Below are positions 14,261 to 20,633 of a stretch of DNA of 25,310 nt, in pieces. Numbering within the stretch: the stretch's first letter is position 1; each line of letters starts with the position of its first letter. The translations under genes were made by a program, and so were the position numbers. The notes beneath the pieces were generated by a model, which was given only the letters and a program-made list of their open reading frames with translations, ran no database searches and had not been told where the DNA came from. The DNA comes from CAMAUF01 sp046152925 (GTDB taxonomy: Bacteria; Chloroflexota; Dehalococcoidia; Tepidiformales; Tepidiformaceae), in the NCBI GenBank assembly GCA_046152925.1, contig JBJXFX010000023.1:1-25310 (forward strand), written 5' to 3'.

Positions 14261-14479
14261 TTAGAGGAGCCGCCGGATCGGCTTCCTTCCCGGTCGCGGG
14301 TCGTAGTTGCTTTTGAACATCTCCAGCTTGTCGCGCTCAATCAGATACTTCCCGGCGAACAGCGTCGCCGGGATCTTCTTCTGCTTAATCAAGCGGCGCA
14401 GGCTCTGCGGGTGGATGGCCAGCTCGCGGGCGGCCTCCACCAGGTCCAGGTAGTTATCGAAAGGCGTGATCGCGACCAA
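14261..14479 (-). CDS. Excisionase-like helix-turn-helix protein
   Basis: The 72-residue protein contains LVEAARELAIHPQSLRRLIK followed by KKIPATLFAGKYLIERDKLE. This is the winged HTH of the MerR/excisionase (HTH_17) group, where the turn lies in LAIHPQSLRR and the wing in FAGKYLIE. It ends with a basic tail (RPGRKPIRRLL). It should bind DNA, as a small regulator or a recombination directionality factor. No integrase or phage gene is in view, so a regulator is as likely. The only plausible start is TTG at 14479, with GGGGGG about eight bases upstream. The THUMP-like gene lies upstream on the same strand (69-bp gap). Confidence 0.75.
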   Translation of the reverse strand: MVAITPFDNYLDLVEAARELAIHPQSLRRLIKQKKIPATLFAGKYLIERDKLEMFKSNYDPRPGRKPIRRLL

Positions 14480-14548
14480 ACTGCGGCCCCCCAGCCACGA
14501 ATTGGTTTAAGCGCGTAGGCGGAAACGTAGCTTAGCAATACCCAAGGT

Positions 14549-15730
14549 TTATTGTCTACCCCCCTTCGCAGTTCCGTCGACCCTCCGCGCGATAATCGCG
14601 GTCCGCTCGCCCGCGATTGTGGTACACAACACGGTGACCGGCGTCCCCGTACGCACGGCGACCAACCGCCGCAGTTCGTCCGGCTCGATCGGGAAGGCCC
14701 GCCGCCGCACTTCGTCGGGCCGCCATCCGCCGGCGCGCAGCGCCGCCCGCAACCTTGCGACGGAGAACGGGACCACGGCGAGCACCTCGAACGTGTCCAT
14801 GAGTGGGTCGAAATGCGGCTCCCGCGCGGTCAAATAGGCCAAGTGCCGGTCGACCAGCGCACCCCCGCTGCGGCAGCCGAGCTGCCGCACCAGCCCGGCG
14901 CGCGTCACGCACGAACGGGGGTCGAAGAGCCACTCGGCGAGCGGCACGGGCTCGCCGCCCGACTCGGGGGCCGTGGAGTCAAGCTCCACGCCTACCGGCA
15001 GCAGGACCGCGCGACGCAGGCCCCGCACGCAACCCACGCCACGCCAGATCGCGGCCTCCCGCAGACCGCGCCCGACTTCGACGAATTCCAGCTCGGCATC
15101 CTGGGGCACGAGTTCGTGGTCGAGCCCCGGCGCCGTCTTGACGACGCCAAGCGCCGCATCGCCGGCCAGCGCCAACGCTAAGTCAAATGGCGGGGAGTAC
15201 GCGCCTGGGTCGAAAGTCCGCTGGACGCCCTCCCGGCGCGCAGGGTCCACCACCACGGCGCAGCCCGCGAGGGCCACCGGCGGCCTTACCGCATCCCCAC
15301 GGACGACGCCGGCGAGCGGAGCATTGGCCGCGGCGAGCGTCAGCGCGACCGGGTCGGAGTCGATGCCAAGCGTGCGCATCCCGCCGGCGGCGAGTTGACT
15401 GAGGTCGCCCCCGATTCCGCAGGTAAGGTCCACGATAGGCAGTCCCACCGCCGCCAAACGCGCCGCCCGCCGCTTGGCGACGAGCGGGTGCGTCATCATC
15501 TGGAGCCCGCCCGCCGAGTAGAGAGACAGCGGCGAGCCCCCGAACCGCTCGACCGCCTTCGCCCGGTGTTCCAACTGCTCGGCGAGGGCCGACGCTTCCT
15601 CTGCACCGAACGACTTGCGCAGCCGCGTCTGCAGCCGCACGGCGTCGAGGCCCGCAAGCTCGTTCGGGAGCGACATCAGGGCCGCCTGGCCCGCCGGACT
15701 CGCAAGAAAACGCGCGCGTCGCAGTTCCAC
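14549..15730 (-). CDS. THUMP-like-domain class I methyltransferase
   Basis: The 393-residue protein starts at GTG 15730. The N-terminal helical region (LASPAGQAALMSLPNEL, then SLYSAGGLQMMTHPLVAKRRA) precedes a SAM domain with IVDLTCGIGGDLSQLA (motif I) and TLGIDSDPVALTLAAANA (motif II). VVVDPARR corresponds to the DPPRR-like active-site strand of this family. The C-terminal quarter (DTFEVLAVVPFSVARLRAAL, then GWRPDEVRRRAFPIEPDELRR) is the THUMP-like module. Relatives are predicted RNA methyltransferases, but the target is unknown. TACACT six bases before the GTG, and no Shine-Dalgarno, suggest a leaderless transcript divergent from the HAD gene. Confidence 0.88.
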   Translation of the reverse strand: MELRRARFLASPAGQAALMSLPNELAGLDAVRLQTRLRKSFGAEEASALAEQLEHRAKAVERFGGSPLSLYSAGGLQMMTHPLVAKRRAARLAAVGLPIVDLTCGIGGDLSQLAAGGMRTLGIDSDPVALTLAAANAPLAGVVRGDAVRPPVALAGCAVVVDPARREGVQRTFDPGAYSPPFDLALALAGDAALGVVKTAPGLDHELVPQDAELEFVEVGRGLREAAIWRGVGCVRGLRRAVLLPVGVELDSTAPESGGEPVPLAEWLFDPRSCVTRAGLVRQLGCRSGGALVDRHLAYLTAREPHFDPLMDTFEVLAVVPFSVARLRAALRAGGWRPDEVRRRAFPIEPDELRRLVAVRTGTPVTVLCTTIAGERTAIIARRVDGTAKGGRQ

Positions 15731-15736
15731 TCCGGC

Positions 15737-15742
15737 AGTGTA
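15737..15742 (-). promoter_or_regulatory. -10-like hexamer for the THUMP-like gene
   Basis: TACACT on the minus strand is six bases before GTG 15730. It faces a similar element (15756-15761) on the plus strand. The two start codons are only 37 bases apart, so the promoters overlap back to back. Confidence 0.5.
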
Positions 15743-15755
15743 GGCCCGCCTCCGC

Positions 15756-15761
15756 TATCCT
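15756..15761 (+). promoter_or_regulatory. -10-like hexamer for the HAD gene
   Basis: TATCCT is six bases before GTG 15768 and no Shine-Dalgarno is visible. The same CCGCTATCCTC string precedes the acyl-CoA-dehydrogenase-family gene at 18989. Confidence 0.5.
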
Positions 15762-15767
15762 CGCCGG

Positions 15768-16454
15768 GTGGCCGCCATTCTCACGCTCGACTTCGACGAC
15801 ACCGTCGTCCTCGAAAACACGACCCGAGCGCTGCTCGAGGAGTTCGCGGACCCGGCCTGGCTCGCCTTCGAAGCCGACTACCACGCCGGCAAGCTCAGCG
15901 TGGAGGAGTACAACGCCAAAGCGTTCGACCTGATCGACCCCGGCGTCGAACCAACCACGCTGGAGGCGTTCGTCCTCGCCCACGCGACCCTCCGCGAAGG
16001 CTTCCTAGAGCTGTTGGACTGGGCCCATTGGAACGGCTGGATGGTCGCGATCGTGAGCAACGGCTTCGACCTCGCGGTGGACGCCGTCCTCGACCGCGCT
16101 GGCGTCACTCGGGTCGTCCGCCATGCGGGCCGCACGAAGCAGGCCTATCGCTGGCGCGTCCGCTACCTCAGCCCGCGCGGCATCGAGCTCGTGAGCGGCT
16201 TCAAGCTCGCCTACGCCCAGGCCTTCCGCGAGGCGGGCGACCTCGTCGTTTACGCCGGCGACGGCGCCTCGGACGTTGAGGCGGCGCGGCTCGCGCACGC
16301 CGTCTTCGCGCGCTCGACGCTGCTCGAACGTCTCGACGGCGCCCGCGAGCGCGTCTTCCCCTTCGAGACGTTCGGCGATGTCGTCACTATCCTCGAACAG
16401 GAGGGCGAGCGATGGCTCGCATCCTTCTCCTCTACGACAGCCGCGGAGGCCTGA
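15768..16454 (+). CDS. HAD-superfamily phosphatase (subfamily IB, MtnX/SerB-like)
   Basis: The 228-residue protein has the HAD motifs in order: DFDDT (D8 nucleophile, D10 acid/base), VSNGF (motif II Ser), a Lys region near FKLAYA (motif III candidate), and YAGDGASDVEAARLA (motif IV acidic pair for Mg2+). A helical cap lies between motif I and motif II (EEFADPAWLAFEADYHAG). The arrangement fits HAD-IB phosphatases such as phosphoserine or MtnX-type enzymes acting on small phosphomonoesters. The substrate is not known. Its last 43 bases overlap the flavodoxin-like gene, so the two are probably co-translated. Confidence 0.86.
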   Translation: MAAILTLDFDDTVVLENTTRALLEEFADPAWLAFEADYHAGKLSVEEYNAKAFDLIDPGVEPTTLEAFVLAHATLREGFLELLDWAHWNGWMVAIVSNGFDLAVDAVLDRAGVTRVVRHAGRTKQAYRWRVRYLSPRGIELVSGFKLAYAQAFREAGDLVVYAGDGASDVEAARLAHAVFARSTLLERLDGARERVFPFETFGDVVTILEQEGERWLASFSSTTAAEA

Positions 16455-16912
16455 TCGAGCGGCTCGCCGATGGCCTCGATGACGGCGTCACCCAAGCTGG
16501 CGGCGAGTGTCGCCGCCGGCGCGTCGAACACGCGATCCCGGGCGACCTGCTTTGGTGCGACGGCCTCGTCCTCGGCTCGCCGAACTGGAGCGGAGTCACC
16601 GGGAAGCTGAAGCACTGGTGGGACGTTTCAGGCGACCTCTGGCAGAGCGGCGAGTTGGCCGGCAAGCCGGCGGGCGCCTTCACCGCGGGCCACTCACGCA
16701 GCGCCGGGATCGAAGCGACGCTCGCGCAGCTCATGCATCTCGTCTTGGCGCACGGGATGGTTTTCGGCGGTCTGCCCTGGAGCGAGACAATGCGGGCCTC
16801 GGGGTCCTATTACGGCGCGACCGCACACGGGGCCGTGACGGAGGATGACTTGGCGCAAGCGCGTGCCCTGGGAGCGCGTGTGACGGAGACCGCGGCGCGG
16901 TTGCGGGGCTAA
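16412..16912 (+). CDS. Flavodoxin/WrbA-like NAD(P)H-dependent oxidoreductase
   Basis: The 166-residue protein begins MARILLLYDSRGGLIERLAD, an FMN-phosphate loop in the position of the flavodoxin T/S-x-T-G-x-T. LVLGSPNWSGVTGKLKHWWD is the second FMN contact of the WrbA/NADPH-dependent FMN reductase group. It then has AGAFTAGHSRSAGIEATLAQLM and a YYGATAHG loop that matches WrbA-type quinone reductases. It would use FMN to reduce quinones or similar acceptors. GGAGGG six bases before the ATG supports this start inside the HAD gene. Its stop overlaps the convergent stop of the next minus-strand gene by four bases. Confidence 0.87.
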   Translation: MARILLLYDSRGGLIERLADGLDDGVTQAGGECRRRRVEHAIPGDLLWCDGLVLGSPNWSGVTGKLKHWWDVSGDLWQSGELAGKPAGAFTAGHSRSAGIEATLAQLMHLVLAHGMVFGGLPWSETMRASGSYYGATAHGAVTEDDLAQARALGARVTETAARLRG

Positions 16913-17256
16913 ATCGCGGCGACGGCCTTAGTCAGGTCACGAAGGACATCGTCAACTCGATAGGCCTTCCGTGTCGCGAGTTCGAACAGCTCCCACAGTT
17001 CCTTGTCCACCGGCCCGCCCGCGAAAGTCGCAAGCTCTTTGCCACGCTCGTCGAACAGCGTGAGCGTGATGAGGCGCTCGCCACGTTCCTCTCCGCCCGC
17101 ATCCTCAGTGAAACGGGTCAGCCGCCGAAGATGGACGGACTGGGCCGGGAAGGCCACGAACACCGCGTCGCCAATGCCGTCATGCCATTCAACGCGCCCT
17201 TGGCGTGTCTTGGTCAGCAGTTGTGCCACAAGCTCTCGAGCCGCGTTAGGAAGCAT
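16909..17256 (-). CDS. Conserved-looking 115-residue protein, unknown function
   Basis: From the ATG at 17256 the protein has 115 residues: an N-terminal helix MLPNAARELVAQLLTKTRQG, a beta-rich middle (GRVEWHDGIGDAVFVAFP, then ERLITLTLFDERGKELATF), and a C-terminal helix DKELWELFELATRKAYRVDD, then LRDLTKAV. The pattern helix - Trp strand - beta sheet with gxxgKEl - helix with LxxLFExAR is shared by small bacterial proteins of unknown function. The ATG lies inside the end of the broken membrane-anchored gene (stop at 17246-17248 in another frame), which suggests the two were once coupled. The function is unknown. Confidence 0.65.
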   Translation of the reverse strand: MLPNAARELVAQLLTKTRQGRVEWHDGIGDAVFVAFPAQSVHLRRLTRFTEDAGGEERGERLITLTLFDERGKELATFAGGPVDKELWELFELATRKAYRVDDVLRDLTKAVAAI

Positions 17257-17683
17257 GATCCACCGTCCCGTGATACGTGAGTCTCTCCAGCCATTCCGTG
17301 CAGCGCATCCGGGAAGCGAGCAGTGCCCTTGAAATCGCCTCGACCGGGGGTTGCTGTTCGCTAACGCTGAGACGAGCCTGGACCGCTCGGCGTGAAGGTC
17401 CCGACGGTTGATCCGCTCGCCCGGCCGGGCTGCGGTAGCGGTGAGGACGAGGATGGCCTCATCAAGGACCACCTCTGCACGGCTCCAACGGCGCGCCCGT
17501 ACGGCCACGGCCGCATCATCAAGCAGCGAGAGGACTCTTGTGATCTCGCCAATGGAAGCGGTCCTCTGCGTGGTGCTCCACCGCTTCGCGCGCCGCCTCA
17601 GCAGCCCGCTTCGTCCGGGCGAGCTGCCAGAACGTGAGCCCAAATCCCCCAACGGCGAGACCCGTACCTATCGCATCGCCCAT
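17246..17683 (-). pseudogene. Frameshifted gene for a membrane-anchored helical protein
   Basis: The start is good: ATG 17683 with GGGAG six bases upstream, then MGDAIGTGLAVGGFGLTFWQ (one membrane helix) and LARTKRAAEAAREAVEH. This is a common small-protein N-terminus (TM, WQLxRTKxAAEAA, then long helices). In that frame a stop soon follows at about 17519-17521. The expected continuation TQRTASIGEITRVLSLLDDA and RARRWSRAEVVLDEAILVLT is in the next frame, requiring loss of one base near 17570. A third frame then carries VEAISRALLASRMRCTEWLE and LTYHGTVDHAS, ending at TAA 17248-17246. At least two frame changes are therefore needed. It is either a decayed gene or contains sequencing indels. Confidence 0.6.
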
Positions 17684-17703
17684 TGTGAACTCCCAGAACG
17701 CCA

Positions 17704-17727
17704 CACGGGGCCATTATACGCCCCGTG
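17704..17727 (-). other. Stem-loop upstream of the broken membrane-anchored gene
   Basis: CACGGGGC (17704-17711) pairs with GCCCCGTG (17720-17727) to make an 8-bp stem with an AT-rich 8-base loop. It lies between the stop of the Cys-rich gene (17771) and the ATG at 17683. It may be a weak terminator or leader structure. There is no T-run. Confidence 0.3.
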
Positions 17728-17770
17728 ACTGGCCCCGGGAGAGGCACTACGGCCCCGCCCGATCCAGCCG

Positions 17771-17974
17771 CTACCCCTTCTCCGGCCCGCCCTGCGGCTT
17801 GAACCCGACGCACGACCGCACTGGCAGCGGCGGATACTTCCGAAACTTCGCCGGCTCCGTCTTCGAAAGCTCGCACATCCAGAAGTTCGAGCCCTTCGCG
17901 CTCGTCACCCGGCTGCCATGCTGGCAGATTGAGCAAAGGCCAACCCGTCGGTCGAGCAGCGGTGGGTCCGTCAT
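17771..17974 (-). CDS. Small Cys-containing conserved-type protein
   Basis: The 67-residue protein reads MTDPPLLDRRVGLCSICQHG, SRVTSAKGSNFWMCELSKTE, then FRKYPPLPVRSCVGF. C-x2-C near residue 15, a third Cys in FWMCELS and a fourth in VRSCVGF could bind one metal ion. The same order (C-x2-C, SxxGSxFWxC, FxKYPxLPVxxCxG) occurs in small hypothetical proteins of several bacterial phyla, from memory. The ATG overlaps the stop of the oxidase gene as ATGA, so the two are co-transcribed and probably translationally coupled. No function is known. A role in assembling or partnering the oxidase is conjecture. Confidence 0.75.
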   Translation of the reverse strand: MTDPPLLDRRVGLCSICQHGSRVTSAKGSNFWMCELSKTEPAKFRKYPPLPVRSCVGFKPQGGPEKG

Positions 17975-18894
17975 TTCACACTGGCCAGTTGGGCGACTTC
18001 TTCGGCGCAACCCCAGGACAAGGCGTACCCGGAACCGCCGTGACCATAATTATGGATGATCCGGCCCTCCCGTTCGACCCTCACCTGCGCGCGAACCGGC
18101 CGAAGCCCCGTCCGCTCGGCAATCACCCTGCCAGGGGTGTGGCCCGCAGCCAAAAGGCGGCCCAAAATCGCCTCCCGCACGACCGGCGACGGCCCCGGCG
18201 CCACCTCGACCCCAGGCATCGGCGTCCGGCAACCGCCGAGCACCACGCTCTGACGCCGAGGGATGCTGTAGAAGATCGCCTCCGGGTCGCGCTCGTCGGC
18301 GAGGTACGTGTGCAGCGGCAGCGTCCCCGGCTCGGCGAGGATCGTCTGCCCGAACACACCCTCGAGCTCCCGGTCGCCGCAAAGCTCACGCGCCCCGAGC
18401 CCCGTGCAATTCACCACGACGTCGCCTGTCTCGCCCTCCAGCCTGTCCACCTTTCGGACTTCGACCGGCCTCGAAAGCTGCGCCTCCAGCCACGGCAAGT
18501 AGAGCTGCGGCTCGCACCGGGGCGTGACGAACGACCACACGTCGCTGCCCTTCGCGTACAACCGGCTGATATCCCGCCGTTCGAGGGCCCGGACATGGTC
18601 CGCCCACCAGGGCCGTCCCGGCTCGTCGACGACCTCGCACGAGCGCAGAAGGTCAACACCCGCCTCTGGGACGGTGTTGGCAATGGTGGTGAGTCGCTCG
18701 TAGCTTTTCAGCGCCCAGCGGAATTCGCGGCTCTCCGGTGGCAGCCGCACCGGCGCCCAAATCGCCCCCGCCGCCCCCGAGGTCGCCGTCAAGGCAGGCT
18801 CGGCTCCAACGACACCGACGTCGTGGCCCGCCCGTTGAAGTTCGAGCGCCGTCGTCAGGCCGATGACCCCGCAGCCAACCACCGTGATCCGCAT
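17971..18894 (-). CDS. D-amino-acid-oxidase-family FAD enzyme
   Basis: The 307-residue protein begins MRITVVGCGVIGLTTALELQ, the GxGxxG FAD site of the DAO family. It has TSGAAGAIWAPVR (the usual second FAD contact after the nucleotide fold), VVVNCTGLGARELC in mid-protein, and IIHNYGHGGSGYALSWGCA near the C-terminus, a hallmark of D-amino-acid and D-aspartate oxidases. These oxidise D-amino acids to keto acids with H2O2 and ammonia. Glycine-oxidase-like substrates remain possible. The length is slightly under the usual 320-350. TAGAAT five bases before the ATG, and no Shine-Dalgarno, suggest a leaderless transcript. It is divergent from the acyl-CoA-dehydrogenase-family gene. Confidence 0.9.
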   Translation of the reverse strand: MRITVVGCGVIGLTTALELQRAGHDVGVVGAEPALTATSGAAGAIWAPVRLPPESREFRWALKSYERLTTIANTVPEAGVDLLRSCEVVDEPGRPWWADHVRALERRDISRLYAKGSDVWSFVTPRCEPQLYLPWLEAQLSRPVEVRKVDRLEGETGDVVVNCTGLGARELCGDRELEGVFGQTILAEPGTLPLHTYLADERDPEAIFYSIPRRQSVVLGGCRTPMPGVEVAPGPSPVVREAILGRLLAAGHTPGRVIAERTGLRPVRAQVRVEREGRIIHNYGHGGSGYALSWGCAEEVAQLASVK

Positions 18895-18899
18895 GACCC

Positions 18900-18905
18900 A
18901 TTCTA
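18900..18905 (-). promoter_or_regulatory. -10-like hexamer for the DAO-family gene
   Basis: TAGAAT (minus strand) is five bases before the ATG at 18894, with no Shine-Dalgarno. It matches the consensus at five of six positions. Confidence 0.5.
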
Positions 18906-18975
18906 CCTTGACCCGCGGCTCCCCCGGGTGGGTCGCGCACCGCCCAAAGGCGGAGGCGTCCAAGGCGTGCGCCGC

Positions 18976-18981
18976 TATCCT
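18976..18981 (+). promoter_or_regulatory. -10-like hexamer for the acyl-CoA-dehydrogenase-family gene
   Basis: TATCCT is seven bases before the ATG at 18989, with no Shine-Dalgarno. Its immediate context is the same as at 15756. Confidence 0.5.
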
Positions 18982-18988
18982 CATCCCC

Positions 18989-20221
18989 ATGGAACAGTTC
19001 GAAATCGACCTCATCGCCGCCGTCCGCGAACTCTCGCGGACGACGTTCGTCGAACGCGCCCGCGACTACGACCGCGAGGGCGCCTTCGCCGCCGAAAACG
19101 TGCGCGACCTCCAAAAGCTCGGTGTCACGGGGATGTTCGTCCCCAAAGGTCTCGGCGGCCTGGGGATTTCGGCCGAAGCCCAGACGCGCATCGTCGAAGA
19201 AGTCGCCTACGGCGATGGCTCGACTGCCGTCGCCCTCAACATGCACCTCTTTGGCGGCCTCGCCGTCGCCGGGATGCCGCCGCTTCCCTTCCGTGACCGC
19301 ATCCTGCGCGAGATCGCCGAAGGCGCGCTCGTCTGCGGCCCCATTTCGGTCCCCACCGGCGAGCTCGACAACCGCACGAGCGGCGTCCGCTTCCGTGAGG
19401 AGGGCGATTTCCTCTACGCGACCGGCAAGGTCGGCTTTGCCTCGATGAGCGACGCCGCGACGTACGTCATCACGACCGGCCAACTCCCTCGCGACAACGC
19501 CGAGCCCGACTTCGTCATCGCCTTCGTCCGCGCCGATGCGCCGGGCCTCAAGAACCTCCACAACTGGGACGCGATGGGGCTCCGCGCCACCGCGAGCCAC
19601 GACATCGTCTTCGAAGACGCGCGCATCCCGAAGGCCGACGGCTTCGTCATCCCGGCCGCGATGCTCCGCGCCCTCGCCCAAGTCTCGGTGCCAGGCTCGA
19701 ACATGGTCTTCACCCGGTCGGTCGGCGCGCTCGGGATCACGGCGATTTGGCTCGGGCTCGCCCAGGCGGCCTACGATTTCACGCTCGACTACGTGAAAAA
19801 GCGCCACGGCTTGCTCGCCGGCGTCTCGCCGCTGGTCCCGATCGACAGTGGCTTTCGCGCCCAGGAACCGTGGGCACAGATGGGTGTCGGCGAGATGGAC
19901 CACTGGCTTTCGACCGGCCGTATCGTGCTCTACGACCTCGTCCGGCGGCTCGACACGGCCGTGCAAGGCGACCAGCAAGCGCTCAACCAGGAAATGGTGC
20001 GCGTCATCTACCACCTCCGCCGCATGGGCGAGGAGGTCGCCGCCGGGGCGATGCGCACCTGCGGCGCCCATGCCTACGTCCGCGCCCGCTCGCTGGAGCG
20101 CATCTTCCGCGACCTCGTCGGCTCGAACGTTATGGCCTGGAAGACCGACATGTTGCGCCAAACCCTCGGCCAGGCGGCTCTCGGCATCCCTATCACCGTC
20201 GGTGGCCCAGCGCCAGCGTAG
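18989..20221 (+). CDS. Acyl-CoA-dehydrogenase-family flavoprotein
   Basis: The 410-residue protein has the ACAD order of domains. The N-terminal helices contain VRDLQKLGVTGMFVPKGLGG and VEEVAYGDGSTAVALNMH. The beta domain has SGVRFREEGDFLYATGKVGF and GLRATASHDIVFEDARIP (the usual FAD and substrate loops). The C-terminal helices run through MRTCGAHAYVRARSLERIFRD and LRQTLGQAALG. The R-x-x-RD segment and the lack of an obvious catalytic Glu in a YEG-like loop resemble the ACAD branch that includes DszC/SfnB-type flavin monooxygenases. It could therefore be an FMN-dependent oxygenase and not a true dehydrogenase. The leaderless-type start is at 18989. Its partner is unknown. Confidence 0.86.
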   Translation: MEQFEIDLIAAVRELSRTTFVERARDYDREGAFAAENVRDLQKLGVTGMFVPKGLGGLGISAEAQTRIVEEVAYGDGSTAVALNMHLFGGLAVAGMPPLPFRDRILREIAEGALVCGPISVPTGELDNRTSGVRFREEGDFLYATGKVGFASMSDAATYVITTGQLPRDNAEPDFVIAFVRADAPGLKNLHNWDAMGLRATASHDIVFEDARIPKADGFVIPAAMLRALAQVSVPGSNMVFTRSVGALGITAIWLGLAQAAYDFTLDYVKKRHGLLAGVSPLVPIDSGFRAQEPWAQMGVGEMDHWLSTGRIVLYDLVRRLDTAVQGDQQALNQEMVRVIYHLRRMGEEVAAGAMRTCGAHAYVRARSLERIFRDLVGSNVMAWKTDMLRQTLGQAALGIPITVGGPAPA

Positions 20222-20299
20222 AATCCGTGCCATCGACCCTACAAGCCGCGGGAACCGGTGTTCGCGCGGGAGTTGATGGCGGAGTACTGGTAGCGGCGT

Positions 20300-20380
20300 C
20301 TACGCCGTGAGAAGGCGGACCTCGCAACGGGGGCCGGGGGCGCCGGCGAGGCGCGCGTCTCCCGTGAGAAGCGTTGCGCC
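20300..20380 (-). pseudogene. C-terminal remnant of a PIN-domain (VapC-like) gene
   Basis: Twenty-six codons end at TAG 20302-20300 and read GATLLTGDARLAGAPG followed by PRCEVRLLTA. The segment A-x-LLTxDxRLAxAPG-x-x-x-xV is the usual end of VapC-type PIN ribonucleases, with the last acidic metal ligand in GDARLA. Nothing PIN-like precedes it. The sequence switches directly into an HTH segment in another frame. No antitoxin gene is visible. A remnant left after insertion and deletion is the simplest reading. Confidence 0.5.
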
Positions 20381-20381
20381 T

Positions 20382-20555
20382 CTGCCGGTCGCTGAGGCCG
20401 ACCAGCACTGCGGCTTCGCCGATGCTGAGGAGTCCGGCCCCTACCCGCCCGAGCACGACTGCTCGCTGTTCGTCTCTGCTGCTCAACGTCAGTCCATCTC
20501 CCATAGACGGACATAGTCACGGAGCAGTTAGCCGTGACGTTTTCACTGAGCACCG
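20382..20555 (-). mobile_element. Left-end remnant of an ISNCY-like insertion sequence
   Basis: From the ATG at 20504 the minus strand encodes LSSRDEQRAVVLGRV and LLSIGEAAVLVGLSDRQRR. This is the first HTH of ISNCY-type transposases (SxxEQxRxxVLxxV, then LSxxEAAxxLGLSxRQxRRL), but it stops matching after about 40 codons. Outside it, 20532-20548 reads on the minus strand as CAGTGAAAACGTCACGG, and GTGAC recurs at 20520-20516. Such spaced GTGA/TCAC repeats are typical, from memory, of the terminal region of these elements. The catalytic part and the right end are gone. The rest of 20222-20633 holds no gene I can support. Confidence 0.5.
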
Positions 20556-20633
20556 ACACCGGACGTAGCGGGGTTGCCCGCCGCCGCGCCCGGGCGCATA
20601 CTTCGCACAAATGTTCGTTAAGAAACTGCGCAG

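Noticed and set aside
17257..17652. Long 247-residue version of the 115-residue unknown protein
   Set aside because: The upstream part of that frame is a piece of the broken membrane-anchored gene followed by non-protein-like sequence. The recognisable unit begins at ATG 17256.
18653..20233. 526-codon minus frame opposite the ACAD-family gene
   Set aside because: It has no motif and would run through the DAO start region. The plus-strand protein is unmistakable.
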